From positions 1 to 64,000 of the forward strand of contig JAURNW010000013.1 of the NCBI GenBank assembly GCA_030829985.1: DNA of 64,000 bases, written 5' to 3'. The DNA is from Gammaproteobacteria bacterium (GTDB taxonomy: Bacteria > Pseudomonadota > Gammaproteobacteria > Eutrophobiales > Eutrophobiaceae). A program made the position numbers and the translations under genes. The notes beneath the pieces were generated by a model. The model was not told the DNA's origin. It ran no database searches and worked only from the letters and a program-made list of their open reading frames with translations. Positions 8,086 through 21,105 of this stretch are shown here, piece by piece; the stretch's first letter is position 1; each line of letters starts with the position of its first letter.

Positions 8086-9834
8086 TCAGGAATAGCGCTG
8101 GTTACTTAACCATACAGTTTGATATGGTTTTAATATTAAATCTTTTTGCTCAGGTAAAATATGCTCACCAGTTATCAAGTCCATCCAGTCATCAGTCTCT
8201 ATTAAATTCATGTCTGCGAGGACTATTGTCTGATCATTATCTGAAATATTACTAATTGCAAAAATACTTTGGTCGCGTCTCAGATTTTGTCTCCAGAATG
8301 CACAGATTTCATCCCCGAGATGCAAAGTGAATTGAGTTGCATTTGGATGAAATGCAGGCTGTTTTCTTCGTATAGCAATAAGGAATTTTAATTCTTTTAG
8401 TACACAAGCATGATGTGAACCAGAATTTAATAAAACTTCTATATCATCCATCTCCCAGTTATGGCGGTTAATGGCGCGATTGTTATTTGTGTTCTTGAAT
8501 TTTTCATAGTCGTTCTCGGTTGCTATCAAACTATGAATATAAAATGCCGGCAAGCCTTCCAGTCCCAACATAATTGTGTGCGCACAGATAAAACGTTGAT
8601 GTTGCCAATTATCTTCACCCGTTGTTATCGTCCCTTTTAATGCATCAAATAAAGTAATATTAATTTCATAAGGTTTGTTTTTACCGTCATCAAGTGCACG
8701 CCATGATACCTGTCCACCAAAAGATTCCATGGTTGACACGAGTTCGGTAATTTCATCATCACTTAATAATCCTTCGACAGGTCTGAGGCCAATACCATCA
8801 TGCGAAGCGATAAAGTTAAGATAGGTTGTTCCCATCATTGCCGGTGGCATACTCATCAACCAATTCTTGAAATGATGTGTACTGCCTGTTACAAGCATAT
8901 TTAATAACAGTGGCGGCAATGGAAAGTTATAAATAATATGTGCTTCATTCGCATTTCCAAAGTAAGCCAGGTTTTCGCGATTAGGAATATTGGTTTCAGT
9001 AATAATTATCGCATCATGCGTATGGTGCTCGATTAAAGTTCGTAACAGCCTGACTATTTCATGCGTCTGCGGTAGATTAATACAATTTGTACCTGACTCT
9101 TTCCATAGGAATGCAATGGCATCTAAACGAAAAATTTTAATCCCTCGTTCCAGATACAAACGAACAATATTGACAAACTCCAGTAGAACATCAGGATTTT
9201 TAAAATCAAGATCGGGTTGATCATGACTAAATGTACACCAGACATAACGGTCGCCATCTGCTGTTGACACCTCTCTCAATAAAGGACTGGTACGCGGCCT
9301 AACCACCATGGATAAATCATCACTGGGATCTGCACAATAAAAGTAATCTTTACCCGGTTTTTCTCCCGCCTTAAATTGTTCAAACCAACGACTTCGACCG
9401 GAACAATGATTGATGACTAAGTCAGACATAAGTTTAAACTCTTCAGCAATCTGTATAATGTCATCCCAATCACCATAGGCATCATTAACCTGGGTGTAGT
9501 CCATTACTGCAAAGCCATCATCGGAACTAAATGTAAAGAATGGCAATAAGTGGATAATGCTAATTGATTCTTTCAAGTGTTTGGAAAGAAAATGATATAA
9601 AGTATCCAGTGGTGTTTCACCATCACGAAGAAATGTGTTTCCATAGGTAATTACAGCAACGTCCTGTTCATTCCAGTGGTTTTGATATTGTTCTGGTTCA
9701 GTACAATGTTCGTTTAGCCCCATGCACTCAATCAAACGTAAACTCAAATCAGTCGCATTTACATCAGAATAGATTTGCGAGACGTGGCTAATAAGCCGAG
9801 TTTGAAGCTCTTCGACACGATTGGCTGTGGCCAT
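8086..9834 (-). CDS. GH13_18-type glycoside phosphorylase (glucosylglycerate/sucrose phosphorylase-like)
   Basis: The protein of about 580 residues belongs to the alpha-amylase superfamily, sucrose-phosphorylase branch. Visible family marks are [11 protein letters not shown], the nucleophile strand [12 protein letters not shown], the acid/base strand IITETNIPN and [10 protein letters not shown]. In this subfamily some members act on sucrose and others on glucosylglycerate. The upstream GpgS-like and phosphatase genes favour glucosylglycerate, with reversible phosphorolysis to glucose-1-phosphate and glycerate. An in-frame ATG at 9867 would overlap the upstream gene by 29 bases. The ATG at 9834 sits four bases past its stop and is preferred, though neither has a strong ribosome site. 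Confidence 0.8.
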   Translation of the reverse strand: MATANRVEELQTRLISHVSQIYSDVNATDLSLRLIECMGLNEHCTEPEQYQNHWNEQDVAVITYGNTFLRDGETPLDTLYHFLSKHLKESISIIHLLPFFTFSSDDGFAVMDYTQVNDAYGDWDDIIQIAEEFKLMSDLVINHCSGRSRWFEQFKAGEKPGKDYFYCADPSDDLSMVVRPRTSPLLREVSTADGDRYVWCTFSHDQPDLDFKNPDVLLEFVNIVRLYLERGIKIFRLDAIAFLWKESGTNCINLPQTHEIVRLLRTLIEHHTHDAIIITETNIPNRENLAYFGNANEAHIIYNFPLPPLLLNMLVTGSTHHFKNWLMSMPPAMMGTTYLNFIASHDGIGLRPVEGLLSDDEITELVSTMESFGGQVSWRALDDGKNKPYEINITLFDALKGTITTGEDNWQHQRFICAHTIMLGLEGLPAFYIHSLIATENDYEKFKNTNNNRAINRHNWEMDDIEVLLNSGSHHACVLKELKFLIAIRRKQPAFHPNATQFTLHLGDEICAFWRQNLRRDQSIFAISNISDNDQTIVLADMNLIETDDWMDLITGEHILPEQKDLILKPYQTVWLSNQRYS

Positions 9835-9838
9835 TTCG

Positions 9839-11062
9839 CTATGTTCTATACTGGTCGAGGTCTTCATCTACTGCACTTATAAAGTCTTGTGCTAATTCGG
9901 GCAGTGCACTATTCACACGTGTCCAACTGGGAATGAACGGGGTTTCCATCGGGTTATCAAGAAAATGTAATCCTGCTTTCATGATATTCTCGGCAAATAA
10001 TTCAACAGCCTGTTCCTCTGCATGAATGTCTAATGTAAGCCCATTCATTACTGCATCATTGTTATAGGTTTCAATAAAATCCAGTGCGATACGAAAATAG
10101 GTTGCTTTAATTGTGCGAAATGTTTCTGTGTTAAATACCAAACCCGTTGTGGCAAGTTTGCGAAATATTGCCTTGCTGATATCGATAGACATTTTTGATA
10201 AGCCTTTGTCGTCATCATCTTCAGATAGTTCTTGATGTTTATGATCATACTGATCTGCTATATCTACCTGGCATAAACGATTGGTAGAATAATTTCGTTT
10301 CACCTCGGATAACACGCCTATCTCAAGCCCCCAGTCACTGGGAATGCGGATATCATTGATCACCTCTGACCGTAGTGAAAATTCACCGGCAAGAGAGTAA
10401 CGATAACTGTCGAGGTATTCTATAAAACCATCCGTTGGAAAAACCTTTTTTAACGCGCGTAATAACGGTGTTACTAATAATCGACATACCCTGCCGTTCA
10501 TTGAACCATCAGCAATTCTAGAATAATAACCTTTGCAAAACTGATAATTGAAATTTGGGTTGGCGACCGGGTAAATTAATCTGGCGAGTAGCTCTCTTTT
10601 ATAAGTCGTAATATCACAATCATGTAAAGCGACAGATTTTGCTTCTCCTGTAGCTAATACATAACCGAGGCAATACCAGACATTACGACCCTTGCCCATT
10701 TGCTTTGGCTCCAGATCCTGTTCTTTTAAACGATCATCGATATTTTTGAGACGTGGACCATCATTCCATAAAACAACATGTGCTTGAGGTAATCGGGAAA
10801 AGAATTCCAGTGCATGTTTGTATTCATCTTCAGTTGCACGATCAAGACCAATAACAATTTGTGATAAGTAAGGTACTTTGCAAAGTTCATCGACGATGTT
10901 CGTCAGCGCTGGCCCCGCCAGTTCTGAATATAAACAAGGCAAAACCAGAGACATCGGCCTCGCACGCGCAAATACCAGCAATTCCTTTTCTAATTCATCA
11001 ACTGAACGATCTGATAGATTGTGCAGGGTGGTTATCACCCCATTTTGATAAAAATCCGCCAT
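9839..11062 (-). CDS. Glucosyl-3-phosphoglycerate synthase-like glycosyltransferase
   Basis: A GT-A fold transferase of 407 residues in the GpgS (GT81) mould: the N-terminal [10 protein letters not shown], the nucleotide-sugar strand, the metal-binding HDCDITTY (D-x-D motif) and the later [14 protein letters not shown] and [10 protein letters not shown] segments. GpgS transfers glucose from an NDP-sugar to 3-phosphoglycerate, the first step of glucosylglycerate synthesis. It begins two bases after the phosphatase gene, and the phosphorylase begins right after its stop, so the three form one operon. A mannosyl version is possible. The GH13_18 partner argues for glucosyl. Confidence 0.82.
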   Translation of the reverse strand: MADFYQNGVITTLHNLSDRSVDELEKELLVFARARPMSLVLPCLYSELAGPALTNIVDELCKVPYLSQIVIGLDRATEDEYKHALEFFSRLPQAHVVLWNDGPRLKNIDDRLKEQDLEPKQMGKGRNVWYCLGYVLATGEAKSVALHDCDITTYKRELLARLIYPVANPNFNYQFCKGYYSRIADGSMNGRVCRLLVTPLLRALKKVFPTDGFIEYLDSYRYSLAGEFSLRSEVINDIRIPSDWGLEIGVLSEVKRNYSTNRLCQVDIADQYDHKHQELSEDDDDKGLSKMSIDISKAIFRKLATTGLVFNTETFRTIKATYFRIALDFIETYNNDAVMNGLTLDIHAEEQAVELFAENIMKAGLHFLDNPMETPFIPSWTRVNSALPELAQDFISAVDEDLDQYRT

Positions 11063-11064
11063 TA

Positions 11065-11877
11065 TTAACCTTTATTAATTAAATTAAATTGTTTCAACAA
11101 TTCTATAATACTGTCGTTCCAGCCCTGCGGACCGGTCGCGTCTGTAACAATTAAATTGTTTGCATTGATTCTAGGCAATGTATGTACATCTGATCGCACT
11201 AGTACGGGATAATCTGCGTTTTGTAACATTTCTCTGTCATTCTCACTATCACCCAAAGCAATCAAAACCGGTTTGGTTTTCAATTTCTCTGCATAATAAT
11301 GTCTTAACCACTCCATTGCCTGACCTTTATTCACTTTACCGGAAATGGATGTAAAGCGCCCGCCTCTGACAGCCGTTAAACCAGCGCGTTCTATTTCAGT
11401 GCAAAACAATTCCCATTGTCTGTCATCACCCAACCATTTCAAGGGTTCGGTAAAATCTCTTTGTTGAGCCTTCTTTGCCTGATCCTGTGTCAGTCCTGTT
11501 TGCGCTACCAATTGTTCCTCACTCATATCATTAAAACCGATATAAGAGAGAGCATATTTGTCTCTTAGAATTTTTAAGGTGGAAAGAATCTCGGCTCTCT
11601 TTTTGCCAAATGAAATAATTTCATAGTTATTTCCAACGTCGGGAGAAGGCAGATAGATGCCAGCACCGTTTTCTATAATAAAAGGATAAGCACTATTCAT
11701 TTCTTTAGACAGATGGATTATTTCAGCAGCCGTCTTACTACTATTGTATATCAGCGGTATATTTAATTGTTTTAAATAATCTATCGCTGGTTTTGCTGAA
11801 TCATATTTGTAAGTCTCATGATCCAGTAATGTACCATCCAGATCTGTGACTACGATTAGTGAATGGGCAATCGTCAT
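11065..11877 (-). CDS. HAD-family mannosyl/glucosyl-3-phosphoglycerate phosphatase
   Basis: This is a 270-residue HAD type-IIB phosphatase. Motif I is TDLDGTLLD (nucleophile and acid/base Asp), motif II is the IYNSSK strand, and motif IV is GDSENDREML. It resembles the mannosyl-3-phosphoglycerate phosphatase (YedP/MPGP) group, which also dephosphorylates glucosyl-3-phosphoglycerate. In this operon it would convert the GpgS product into glucosylglycerate, an osmolyte. It starts eight bases after the parC stop on the same strand, so it may be cotranscribed with parC. Confidence 0.85.
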   Translation of the reverse strand: MTIAHSLIVVTDLDGTLLDHETYKYDSAKPAIDYLKQLNIPLIYNSSKTAAEIIHLSKEMNSAYPFIIENGAGIYLPSPDVGNNYEIISFGKKRAEILSTLKILRDKYALSYIGFNDMSEEQLVAQTGLTQDQAKKAQQRDFTEPLKWLGDDRQWELFCTEIERAGLTAVRGGRFTSISGKVNKGQAMEWLRHYYAEKLKTKPVLIALGDSENDREMLQNADYPVLVRSDVHTLPRINANNLIVTDATGPQGWNDSIIELLKQFNLINKG

Positions 11878-11885
11878 GACGCCTT

Positions 11886-14144
11886 TTATGATTTTGGTTC
11901 AGCTTTGATTCTAATAACGTTCCTGTATCCTCTAGGCAGCATATTTCCTCGTCGTCCACGCTCACCAATATAATATTCCTGATCAGAAGATTTCATGGTA
12001 GTAAATCGTTGGCCTGAATAAATCACCAAATTATCAGTCTCAGCCATTGTTGCCATAGCAACAACATATTCCTCACGAGTTTTAAGTTTTGCCGGTGGGA
12101 TTTGAATAATTTTAAGCCCCTTACCTTTAGATAATATGGTCAATTCGCTGAGAGGAAACATCAACATGCGCCCTATTGAACTTACTGCAGCTACCCAATC
12201 ATTTTTGACATCATTAACTTTACATGGTGCTAACACGCTAGCGCCATTAGGAACTGAAATAACAGATTTGCCATTCCTGTTTTTTGTGTAGATATCTTCA
12301 AGTTTTAGCATGAAACCATAACCCGCATCGGAACCAACCAGATAGACTGTTTCAGGGTCACCCGCCATTACACCCTCAAATGTGACGCCATCGGGTGGTG
12401 TTAAACGCGCCGAGATTGGTTCGCCCAAACTACGTGCTGAAGGTAAAGAGTGTGCTGGCAAGGAATAACAGCGTCCGCTTGAATCGAGAAACACTGCCAG
12501 TTGATTACTCCTGCCCATGCTCGCCTGTTTAAAACTATCGCCACTCTTATAATTCAAAGATTCAGGGTCGACCTCATGACCCTTGGCTGCCCTGACCCAG
12601 CCTTTATCCGAGAGAATAATAGTGACCGGTTCGGTCGGTATTAAAGATTGTTCATCAATTGCCTTTGCTTCAACAGCTTCATTCAAAGGTGACTTACGAT
12701 CATCACCATAGGTTTCAGCATCAGCTTCAATCTCTTTGCGCACCAGAGTCTTCAGTCGTTGAGTAGAACCCAATGTAGTTTCTAATTGGGTTCTTTCATC
12801 TTTTAACTCATCAAGTTCACCCTTGATTTTGATTTCTTCAAGTTTTGCTAACTTACGCAATTTTAAATCGAGAATCGCATCAGCCTGAATCTCGCTGAGC
12901 TGGAATCGTTTCATCAATTCAATTTTGGGTTTTTCTTCTTCACGGATAATCTGAATGACTTCATCTATATTCAAATACGCTATCATTAAGCCTTCCAGAA
13001 CGTGTATATCGGCTAGTACCTTATCAAGTCGAAACTGTAGACGCCTGGTGACTGTTTCAGTCCGGTACTGCAGCCATTCTTTCAGGATTTCACGTAAATT
13101 TTTGACCTGAGGACGACCATTCAGACCAATGATATTCATATTGACCCGATAGCTACGTTCCATGTCTGTAGTAGCAAACAAGTGCAACATCATTTCTTCC
13201 AGATCAATCCGGTTGGAGCGTGGGATAAGGATCAGTCTGGTCGGATTTTCATGATCAGATTCATCACGCAGATCATCCAGCATTGGTAATTTTTTCGCCT
13301 GCATTTGTGCAGCAATCTGTTCCAGTATCTTGCTACCAGAACTTTGATACGGCAATTCAGTAATAACTACGTTGCCATTCTCTTTTTCCCAAAGTGCACG
13401 CATTTTGATCGAACCATTACCGGTTTCATACATTTCCTGTATCGCAGACTGTGGCGTGATAATTTCAGCCTTGGTCGGGTAGTCAGGCCCTTTAATATGT
13501 TCACATAGTTCACTCAAAGTGCTTTTCGGTGCTTCTAGTAAACGGATACAGGCGCTGGCAACTTCCTTGAGGTTATGAGGTGGAATATCAGTTGCCATAC
13601 CCACCGCTATACCCGTAGTTCCATTCAATAGGATATTAGGCAGCCGCGCTGGTAATAATCTGGGCTCTTGCAAAGTGCCATCAAAGTTGGGCACCCAGTC
13701 AACAGTACCTTGATCAACCTCAGCTAGTAATAACTCGGCATAAGCGGCCAGTTTTGATTCTGTATAACGCATTGCCGCAAAGGATTTCGGGTCATCCATA
13801 GAACCCCAATTACCCTGTCCATCAACTAGTGGATAACGATAAGAAAAATCCTGCGCCATCAACACCATTGCCTCATAACAAGCTGAGTCACCATGAGGAT
13901 GAAATTTACCAAGTACATCACCTACTGTACGTGCAGATTTTTTATATTTTGCAGAAGCTTTTAAGCCGAGTTCAGACATTGCGTAGATAATGCGACGTTG
14001 CACTGGTTTCAATCCATCACCTATATGCGGTAAAGCGCGATCGAGAATAACGTACATGGAATAATTGAGATAAGCCTTCTCAGTGTATTCCTGCAATGGT
14101 CTTTGCTCATTTTGCTCAAAGTCGAAACTTAGTGAATCAGGCAT
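11886..14144 (-). CDS. parC: DNA topoisomerase IV subunit A
   Basis: At 752 residues this is ParC rather than GyrA, judging by the short degenerate C-terminal domain and a parE gene next door. The DNA-cleaving tyrosine is Y127 in AMRYTES. The quinolone-resistance region reads HGDSACYE at 84-91, with Ser and Glu at the two positions usually altered in resistant strains. Topoisomerase IV unlinks daughter chromosomes. A 46-codon small ORF on the opposite strand separates it from parE. The glucosylglycerate operon follows immediately downstream. Confidence 0.95.
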   Translation of the reverse strand: MPDSLSFDFEQNEQRPLQEYTEKAYLNYSMYVILDRALPHIGDGLKPVQRRIIYAMSELGLKASAKYKKSARTVGDVLGKFHPHGDSACYEAMVLMAQDFSYRYPLVDGQGNWGSMDDPKSFAAMRYTESKLAAYAELLLAEVDQGTVDWVPNFDGTLQEPRLLPARLPNILLNGTTGIAVGMATDIPPHNLKEVASACIRLLEAPKSTLSELCEHIKGPDYPTKAEIITPQSAIQEMYETGNGSIKMRALWEKENGNVVITELPYQSSGSKILEQIAAQMQAKKLPMLDDLRDESDHENPTRLILIPRSNRIDLEEMMLHLFATTDMERSYRVNMNIIGLNGRPQVKNLREILKEWLQYRTETVTRRLQFRLDKVLADIHVLEGLMIAYLNIDEVIQIIREEEKPKIELMKRFQLSEIQADAILDLKLRKLAKLEEIKIKGELDELKDERTQLETTLGSTQRLKTLVRKEIEADAETYGDDRKSPLNEAVEAKAIDEQSLIPTEPVTIILSDKGWVRAAKGHEVDPESLNYKSGDSFKQASMGRSNQLAVFLDSSGRCYSLPAHSLPSARSLGEPISARLTPPDGVTFEGVMAGDPETVYLVGSDAGYGFMLKLEDIYTKNRNGKSVISVPNGASVLAPCKVNDVKNDWVAAVSSIGRMLMFPLSELTILSKGKGLKIIQIPPAKLKTREEYVVAMATMAETDNLVIYSGQRFTTMKSSDQEYYIGERGRRGNMLPRGYRNVIRIKAEPKS

Positions 14145-14304
14145 TAGAAATTCCTCTAAATAACATCATATATATAATATATACTATTGTTTTATATGTA
14201 TTTATTTAATAACATTAAGAACTAACACAAAGTTGTCATTCAAATGTCACTCATTTTAAACATAAGTACTTCATCATATCAGTACGACAAATCGGAGAAC
14301 TGAA

Positions 14305-14445
14305 ATGACACCAGAAACATGCATCAAATTCATAAAAACATCAGAACTTTATCTGCGCATGACTGAACCTAAACGTTCGGCATGTAAGCAGCATGAGAAT
14401 ACACCTGTATTGTTTTCTGAATATCGAAAAACAAAAAAACACTAA
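14305..14445 (+). CDS. Small ORF of 46 codons between parC and parE
   Basis: An ATG at 14305 follows GGAG by seven bases and opens a 46-codon frame to TAA at 14445. The peptide starts MTPETCIKFIKTSELYLRM, holds two cysteines (residues 6 and 27) and ends in a basic tail (YRKTKKH). No homologue is recognised. It runs against both flanking topoisomerase genes. The good ribosome site and the lack of a competing gene make it a fair candidate for a real small protein, but no conservation data were available. Confidence 0.4.
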   Translation: MTPETCIKFIKTSELYLRMTEPKRSACKQHENTPVLFSEYRKTKKH

Positions 14446-14481
14446 TTCGATATTAATAATGCAAAAAAGATCACTATCAAA

Positions 14482-16852
<2,371 letters not shown>

Positions 16853-17098
16853 GTGTCGAAGAAAACCAATTCTATAAATTTTGAAAAAACATTAGCTGAG
16901 CTTGACCAGCTTGTAGAAACTATGGAAAAAGGTGATCTTTCATTGGAAGAATCCCTCAAACATTTTGAACGTGGTGTTGAACTTACAAAATCGTGTCAAC
17001 AAGCTTTGAGCGAAGCTGAACAAAAAGTCAGTATTTTGCTGAATAAAAATGGTAAATCTGAGCTTGAGACCTTCAATACAGATAATAATAAGGAATAA
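16853..17098 (+). CDS. xseB: Exodeoxyribonuclease VII small subunit
   Basis: The protein of about 81 residues is XseB: INFEKTLAELDQLVETMEKGDLSLEESLKHFERGV is the family signature (residues roughly 8-42), followed by a coiled-coil segment and a polar tail. It binds XseA to form exonuclease VII, which degrades single-stranded DNA. The frame is open to TTG at 16841. The GTG at 16853 gives the standard MSKK-like start and is preferred, with only a weak GAG ribosome site. The stop abuts ispA, whose ATG follows with no gap, the usual xseB-ispA pairing. Confidence 0.9.
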   Translation: MSKKTNSINFEKTLAELDQLVETMEKGDLSLEESLKHFERGVELTKSCQQALSEAEQKVSILLNKNGKSELETFNTDNNKE

Positions 17099-17992
17099 AT
17101 GTCCGAATTTTCAGAACGATTACAGGTTTATAAAGAATCTGTAGAAAAAGCGCTTGATCGCTGGTTACCCGAACCTTCGATTCAACCGGAAAAATTACAT
17201 AAAGCCATGCGTTATTCCGTTCTTGGTGATGGTAAGCGAATTCGTCCGGTTATTTTATACGCCACTGGCGAAGCATTCGGTATTGATCTCGACACTTTAA
17301 ACGGTCCAGCGTGTGCAGTTGAAATTATTCATGCCTATTCGCTTATTCATGATGACTTGCCTGCCATGGATGACGATGATTTACGTCGTGGCAGACCAAC
17401 GTGTCATAGAGCCTATGATGAAGCCACCGCCATATTATGCGGAGATGCATTGCAAGCCCTGGCATTTCATATCCTGGCGCGCGATCCAGATATCAAAGTA
17501 AACGATAAACAACGGCTAGCCATGATAGAAAATCTTGCCATTGCCAGCGGTTCGAGAGGTATGGCCGGCGGACAAGCTATTGACTTGGCTGCTGTGGGTA
17601 AATCCTTGAGCATAGCTGAACTTGAGAATATGCATATCCATAAAACAGGGGCCTTAATCAGGGCTAGTGCCGAGTTAGGCGCATTATCCGTAGAAGAAGT
17701 TGACCCAAAACTGCTGTCTCTAGTCTCACAATATGCAAAATGCATTGGTCTGGCTTTTCAAATTAAAGACGACATTCTGGATATTGAGAGTGATACCGAG
17801 ACACTGGGTAAACCACAGGGTTCAGATATTGCATTGAACAAGCCTACTTATCCTAACTTATTGGGTCTCAAAGGCGCAAAAAAAGCCGCAGATGACCTTC
17901 ATATACAAGCACTTAAGTGTCTTGAGCCATTTAATGAAAATGCAGACATGTTAAGGTCGATAGCTGACTACATCGTCAAACGTAATAAGTAA
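17099..17992 (+). CDS. ispA: Farnesyl (geranyl) diphosphate synthase
   Basis: A 297-residue trans-prenyltransferase. The first Asp-rich motif is DDLPAMD at 85-91, followed by DDDLRRGRPT. The second is KDDILDIES near 220. FQ and the KTG segment between them are also conserved. It condenses IPP with DMAPP and GPP to make FPP for quinones and undecaprenyl phosphate. It is fused in operon with xseB. In many gammaproteobacteria dxs follows, but here a terminator and folE2 come next. Confidence 0.92.
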   Translation: MSEFSERLQVYKESVEKALDRWLPEPSIQPEKLHKAMRYSVLGDGKRIRPVILYATGEAFGIDLDTLNGPACAVEIIHAYSLIHDDLPAMDDDDLRRGRPTCHRAYDEATAILCGDALQALAFHILARDPDIKVNDKQRLAMIENLAIASGSRGMAGGQAIDLAAVGKSLSIAELENMHIHKTGALIRASAELGALSVEEVDPKLLSLVSQYAKCIGLAFQIKDDILDIESDTETLGKPQGSDIALNKPTYPNLLGLKGAKKAADDLHIQALKCLEPFNENADMLRSIADYIVKRNK

Positions 17993-18055
17993 ATTGAACA
18001 TATTGCACTCTCAATGCGTCCTACATTCGATGGATATGAAGCATAAATAGAGTAG

Positions 18056-18079
18056 AATCACTCCGCTTAGTGATTTTTT
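18056..18079 (+). terminator. Rho-independent terminator after ispA
   Basis: A 7-base stem AATCACT/AGTGATT around the loop CCGCTT is followed directly by a T run. It lies about 65 bases after the ispA stop and closes the xseB-ispA operon before folE2. Confidence 0.7.
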
Positions 18080-18130
18080 CTTACTAAACACTTAAATCAA
18101 CTTTAATCTAAGTTATTGGAATTTAAATAA

Positions 18131-18958
18131 ATGAACCAACCAGAATCCTCGCCTACAGAAATACCTGATACCCAGAATAGTCTGGATACAAGGCACATAG
18201 CCATAGACAAGGTCGGTATTAAAGATATTAAACATCCTGTTGTTGTTAGTGATCGTTCAGGTCGCGAGCAGCATACAGTCGCTAATTTCAACATGTACGT
18301 GAACTTGCCTGAGAAATATAAAGGCACACACATGTCACGTTTTGTGGAAATTCTGAACCACCACGAATATGAAATTACAGTTCAATCATTCAAACGCATG
18401 ATTGAAGAAATGACTGAGCTACTCAATGCTCAATCTGGTGACATCGAGATGAGTTTCCCCTATTTCGTGAATAAATCTGCGCCTGTTTCCGGTGTAAAGA
18501 GTCTGATGGATTATGAAGTATCTTTTATTGGTCAAATAAAGGATCACAAAACTGAAGTATTAGTAAAAGTCCTGGTACCAGTAACTTCATTATGCCCATG
18601 CTCAAAAAATATCTCTGATTATGGGGCTCACAATCAACGGTCTCACATAACGGCTTGTGTCAGGATGAAAGACTTTATCTGGATTGAAGAACTTATCGAT
18701 ATCATCGAGAAAGTGGCTTCATGTGAACTCTACGGTTTGTTAAAACGTCCTGATGAAAAATATGTAACAGAACGCGCATACGATAACCCGAAATTTGTCG
18801 AAGATATCGTTCGTGATGTCGCGGTAGAATTCAATAAAGATAATCGCATATTAGCCTATACGGTAGAGTCTGAAAATTTTGAATCGATTCATAACCACTC
18901 CGCTTATGCCATGCTGGAATGTGACAAAGAGAAAGAAAAATCTAACAAATCAGGCTGA
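18131..18958 (+). CDS. folE2: GTP cyclohydrolase FolE2 (type IB)
   Basis: The 275-residue protein is a FolE2-type GTP cyclohydrolase. The active-site region reads [12 protein letters not shown] (C155 and C157) followed by GAHNQRSH, characteristic of type IB enzymes and related to archaeal MptA. It makes dihydroneopterin triphosphate, the first precursor of folate and, in H4MPT-containing bacteria, of tetrahydromethanopterin as well. FolE2 works without zinc. The gene stands alone between two terminators. Confidence 0.92.
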   Translation: MNQPESSPTEIPDTQNSLDTRHIAIDKVGIKDIKHPVVVSDRSGREQHTVANFNMYVNLPEKYKGTHMSRFVEILNHHEYEITVQSFKRMIEEMTELLNAQSGDIEMSFPYFVNKSAPVSGVKSLMDYEVSFIGQIKDHKTEVLVKVLVPVTSLCPCSKNISDYGAHNQRSHITACVRMKDFIWIEELIDIIEKVASCELYGLLKRPDEKYVTERAYDNPKFVEDIVRDVAVEFNKDNRILAYTVESENFESIHNHSAYAMLECDKEKEKSNKSG

Positions 18959-18980
18959 TTTGTTGATGTTGTTCTAAATA

Positions 18981-19018
18981 AAACGTCGCTCATTGTAATT
19001 TAAATGCGTCGTTTTTTT
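18981..19018 (+). terminator. Rho-independent terminator after folE2
   Basis: Arms AACGTCGC and GCGTCGTT pair with a single T-T mismatch and are followed by a run of seven T. It lies about 20 bases after the folE2 stop. Confidence 0.65.
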
Positions 19019-19245
19019 GTCCGAGGCAAACATCCTAACTTATAAACCCCTATATTTAACCTTAATTTATTTATATAACCTATTGTTTAATAAATAATTA
19101 ATAAGGAAGCCAATAAAAGACTTAAATAGCTGGTTTGTCTCGCACTGTCTGATATCTGTCAAAGTGTAGACATTTTTACATTCGTAAATGAACCAACAAT
19201 AGTAATTTCACTCTATAAGTTTTAAGGATAATTAATAGATATACC

Positions 19246-19536
19246 ATGAAGAAACTCCTCCTCCTTATAGTTCTACTTTATGGATCTGTAGCCTCTGCTG
19301 ATGAAATTGATATGCGCGATTACATCAAGCTTAGTAAGGGAATGTCAGAAGCAGAGGTTCTTTACAGATTGGGTTCGCCTGATCATGAAACCATTAAAAG
19401 TGATTATCACAGGAATGTATTACGTAAAACCTGGTTCTTTATCCCTCTGTCACAAAACAGGGGGAAGTGGATTACTGAAATCGAGTTTGATTCAAATGGC
19501 CGGATAATTAATCTTGACAGAAATCGAGTTTATTAA
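19246..19536 (+). CDS. Small exported protein with a BamE/OmlA-like domain
   Basis: This 96-residue protein has a signal peptide (MKKLLLLIVLLYGSVASADE) and then LSKGMSEAEVLYRLGSPD. That pattern is the helix-turn of SmpA/OmlA (BamE)-like folds, where a GMs.aEV...lG.Pd motif is usual. The C-terminal part (RKTWFFIP, ITEIEFDSNGRI) fits the beta strands of the same fold. It has no lipobox, so it is probably soluble in the periplasm. Its stop overlaps the end of the convergent mazG by four bases. Function unknown. Confidence 0.72.
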   Translation: MKKLLLLIVLLYGSVASADEIDMRDYIKLSKGMSEAEVLYRLGSPDHETIKSDYHRNVLRKTWFFIPLSQNRGKWITEIEFDSNGRIINLDRNRVY

Positions 19537-20336
19537 TCATTGTTAGTAATATTTTTAGCTTCATTCCAAAGGACATCCATCTCTTCCAAGCTTGCTTCTT
19601 CAAGCGATTTATTCTTTTTATTTAAGCTCTCTTCGATAAAATTAAAACGCCTGACGAACTTCTCATTTGTGTTACGTAACGCCAGTTCTGTGTCAATCTG
19701 AAAATGTCTGGCGAGATTGACACAGCAAAATATTAGATCACCCAGTTCTTCTGATACATCATCTATATTATTAGCGGCAAAGATGGCCTGACGAAGTTCA
19801 GCTAATTCCTCATCGATTTTATTTAATATGTCCAGACTGTCTGTCCAGTCAAAACCAACTGTAGCGGCCCGCTTTTGTAATTTTTCCGCGCGTTGAATAG
19901 CTGGCATATGCTTGCCAATATCATTCAGTAAGTGACTATCCAGACTAGACTCCACAGGTAAAGCAGCACGTTCTTGTTGTTTTATTTGTTCCCACAAAAT
20001 CTTAACAGCTTCTATGGTCTTTGCTTGGTGGTCTGAAAATACATGGGGATGTCGGCGTTCCAGCTTTTGATTCAATTGCTTGACTACATCATGAAAATTG
20101 AAATACTCAGATTCATCTGCCATTTCAGAATAAAAAACAATATGAAACAATAGATCACCCAATTCATCGCGCAAACCCTGAATATCATTACGCTCGATAG
20201 CATCAACTACTTCGTAGGCTTCTTCCAGAGTAAAAGCCTTTATTGAGTCAATAGTTTGTTCTTTATCCCAGGGACAACCGTTCACCGGATCACGTAGAGA
20301 CTTCATTAAAAGCAATAATTTTTCCAGTTCTTTCAT
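19533..20336 (-). CDS. mazG: Nucleoside triphosphate pyrophosphohydrolase
   Basis: A full-length two-domain MazG of 267 residues. It starts with LRDPVNGCPWDKEQT and continues with the metal-binding EEAYEVVDAIE and DELGDLLFHIVFYSE helices. The second copy of the fold appears as EELAELRQAI and EELGDLIFCCVNLARH. MazG hydrolyses NTPs and aberrant nucleotides to monophosphates and lowers ppGpp. It is a single gene, divergent from the HNH protein. Confidence 0.93.
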   Translation of the reverse strand: MKELEKLLLLMKSLRDPVNGCPWDKEQTIDSIKAFTLEEAYEVVDAIERNDIQGLRDELGDLLFHIVFYSEMADESEYFNFHDVVKQLNQKLERRHPHVFSDHQAKTIEAVKILWEQIKQQERAALPVESSLDSHLLNDIGKHMPAIQRAEKLQKRAATVGFDWTDSLDILNKIDEELAELRQAIFAANNIDDVSEELGDLIFCCVNLARHFQIDTELALRNTNEKFVRRFNFIEESLNKKNKSLEEASLEEMDVLWNEAKNITNND

Positions 20337-20471
20337 ATCTGATTAGAGAGCTATATTATAGAGAGCTTGACCTTGGATTATGTTTCGCATAAAACATGTA
20401 CACTATAACTCATCTCAAAAGGATGCTAGTACAGGTGACTTTACAAAAGTCCAACTAATAACAAAAGTATT

Positions 20472-21044
20472 ATGACACCATTAATTTTAAGACTTGATGT
20501 GGCCGGTTCTCCCGTAAGGTGGATACCGTGGCAAGGCGCGGTTAACCTTTATAGTCGAGGAATGATAGCCTGGACAGCTGGTGATAGTGTATTTACCTTT
20601 CACGGCGGTACCAGCAGATTAACCGGTCAGCGTTCAATTGTAGAAATTAACTCAATTATAGCTGTTAAGCGTTCCAATCAGCTTAAACACCATAAACGCA
20701 TCATCCCACCATTAACAAATCGAGAATTGTTTTTGCGCGATGCTTTTTTGTGCATGTACTGCGGCAACAAATTTAATGACGCAGCATTAACACGTGATCA
20801 TATTATTCCAATCTCAAAAGGCGGCAGGGACCGCTGGTCAAATGTGGTGACTGCCTGTCGCCATTGTAATACCCGAAAGGGTAATCGTACTCCGGAACGT
20901 GCCAACATGCCCTTATTAGCTATACCCTATATACCTAATTGGGCGGAATACCTTGCGTTGTCCAATAGAAAGATTCTTGCCGACCAAATGGAATTTTTGA
21001 AAAGTCAGTTTTCAGGTCGAAAAATGCTTTTTCATAATAATTAG
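20472..21044 (+). CDS. HNH endonuclease family protein
   Basis: The 190-residue protein has an HNH nuclease domain at about 90-140. Zinc-knuckle cysteines lie at 94/97 (CMYC) and 129/132 (CRHC). The catalytic DH pair is at 109-110 (RDHIIP) and the Asn at 124 (WSNVVTACRHCN). The 85 residues before it carry a domain common in this group of stand-alone proteobacterial HNH proteins. It is not an intron or phage gene by context. Its role is unknown, possibly DNA repair or modified-DNA cleavage. Confidence 0.85.
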   Translation: MTPLILRLDVAGSPVRWIPWQGAVNLYSRGMIAWTAGDSVFTFHGGTSRLTGQRSIVEINSIIAVKRSNQLKHHKRIIPPLTNRELFLRDAFLCMYCGNKFNDAALTRDHIIPISKGGRDRWSNVVTACRHCNTRKGNRTPERANMPLLAIPYIPNWAEYLALSNRKILADQMEFLKSQFSGRKMLFHNN

Positions 21045-21105
21045 CACTACTCCCTTTTTAATAATCTGAACTCGATTATTATTGCAATTTTTGATTGTAG
21101 AAACT

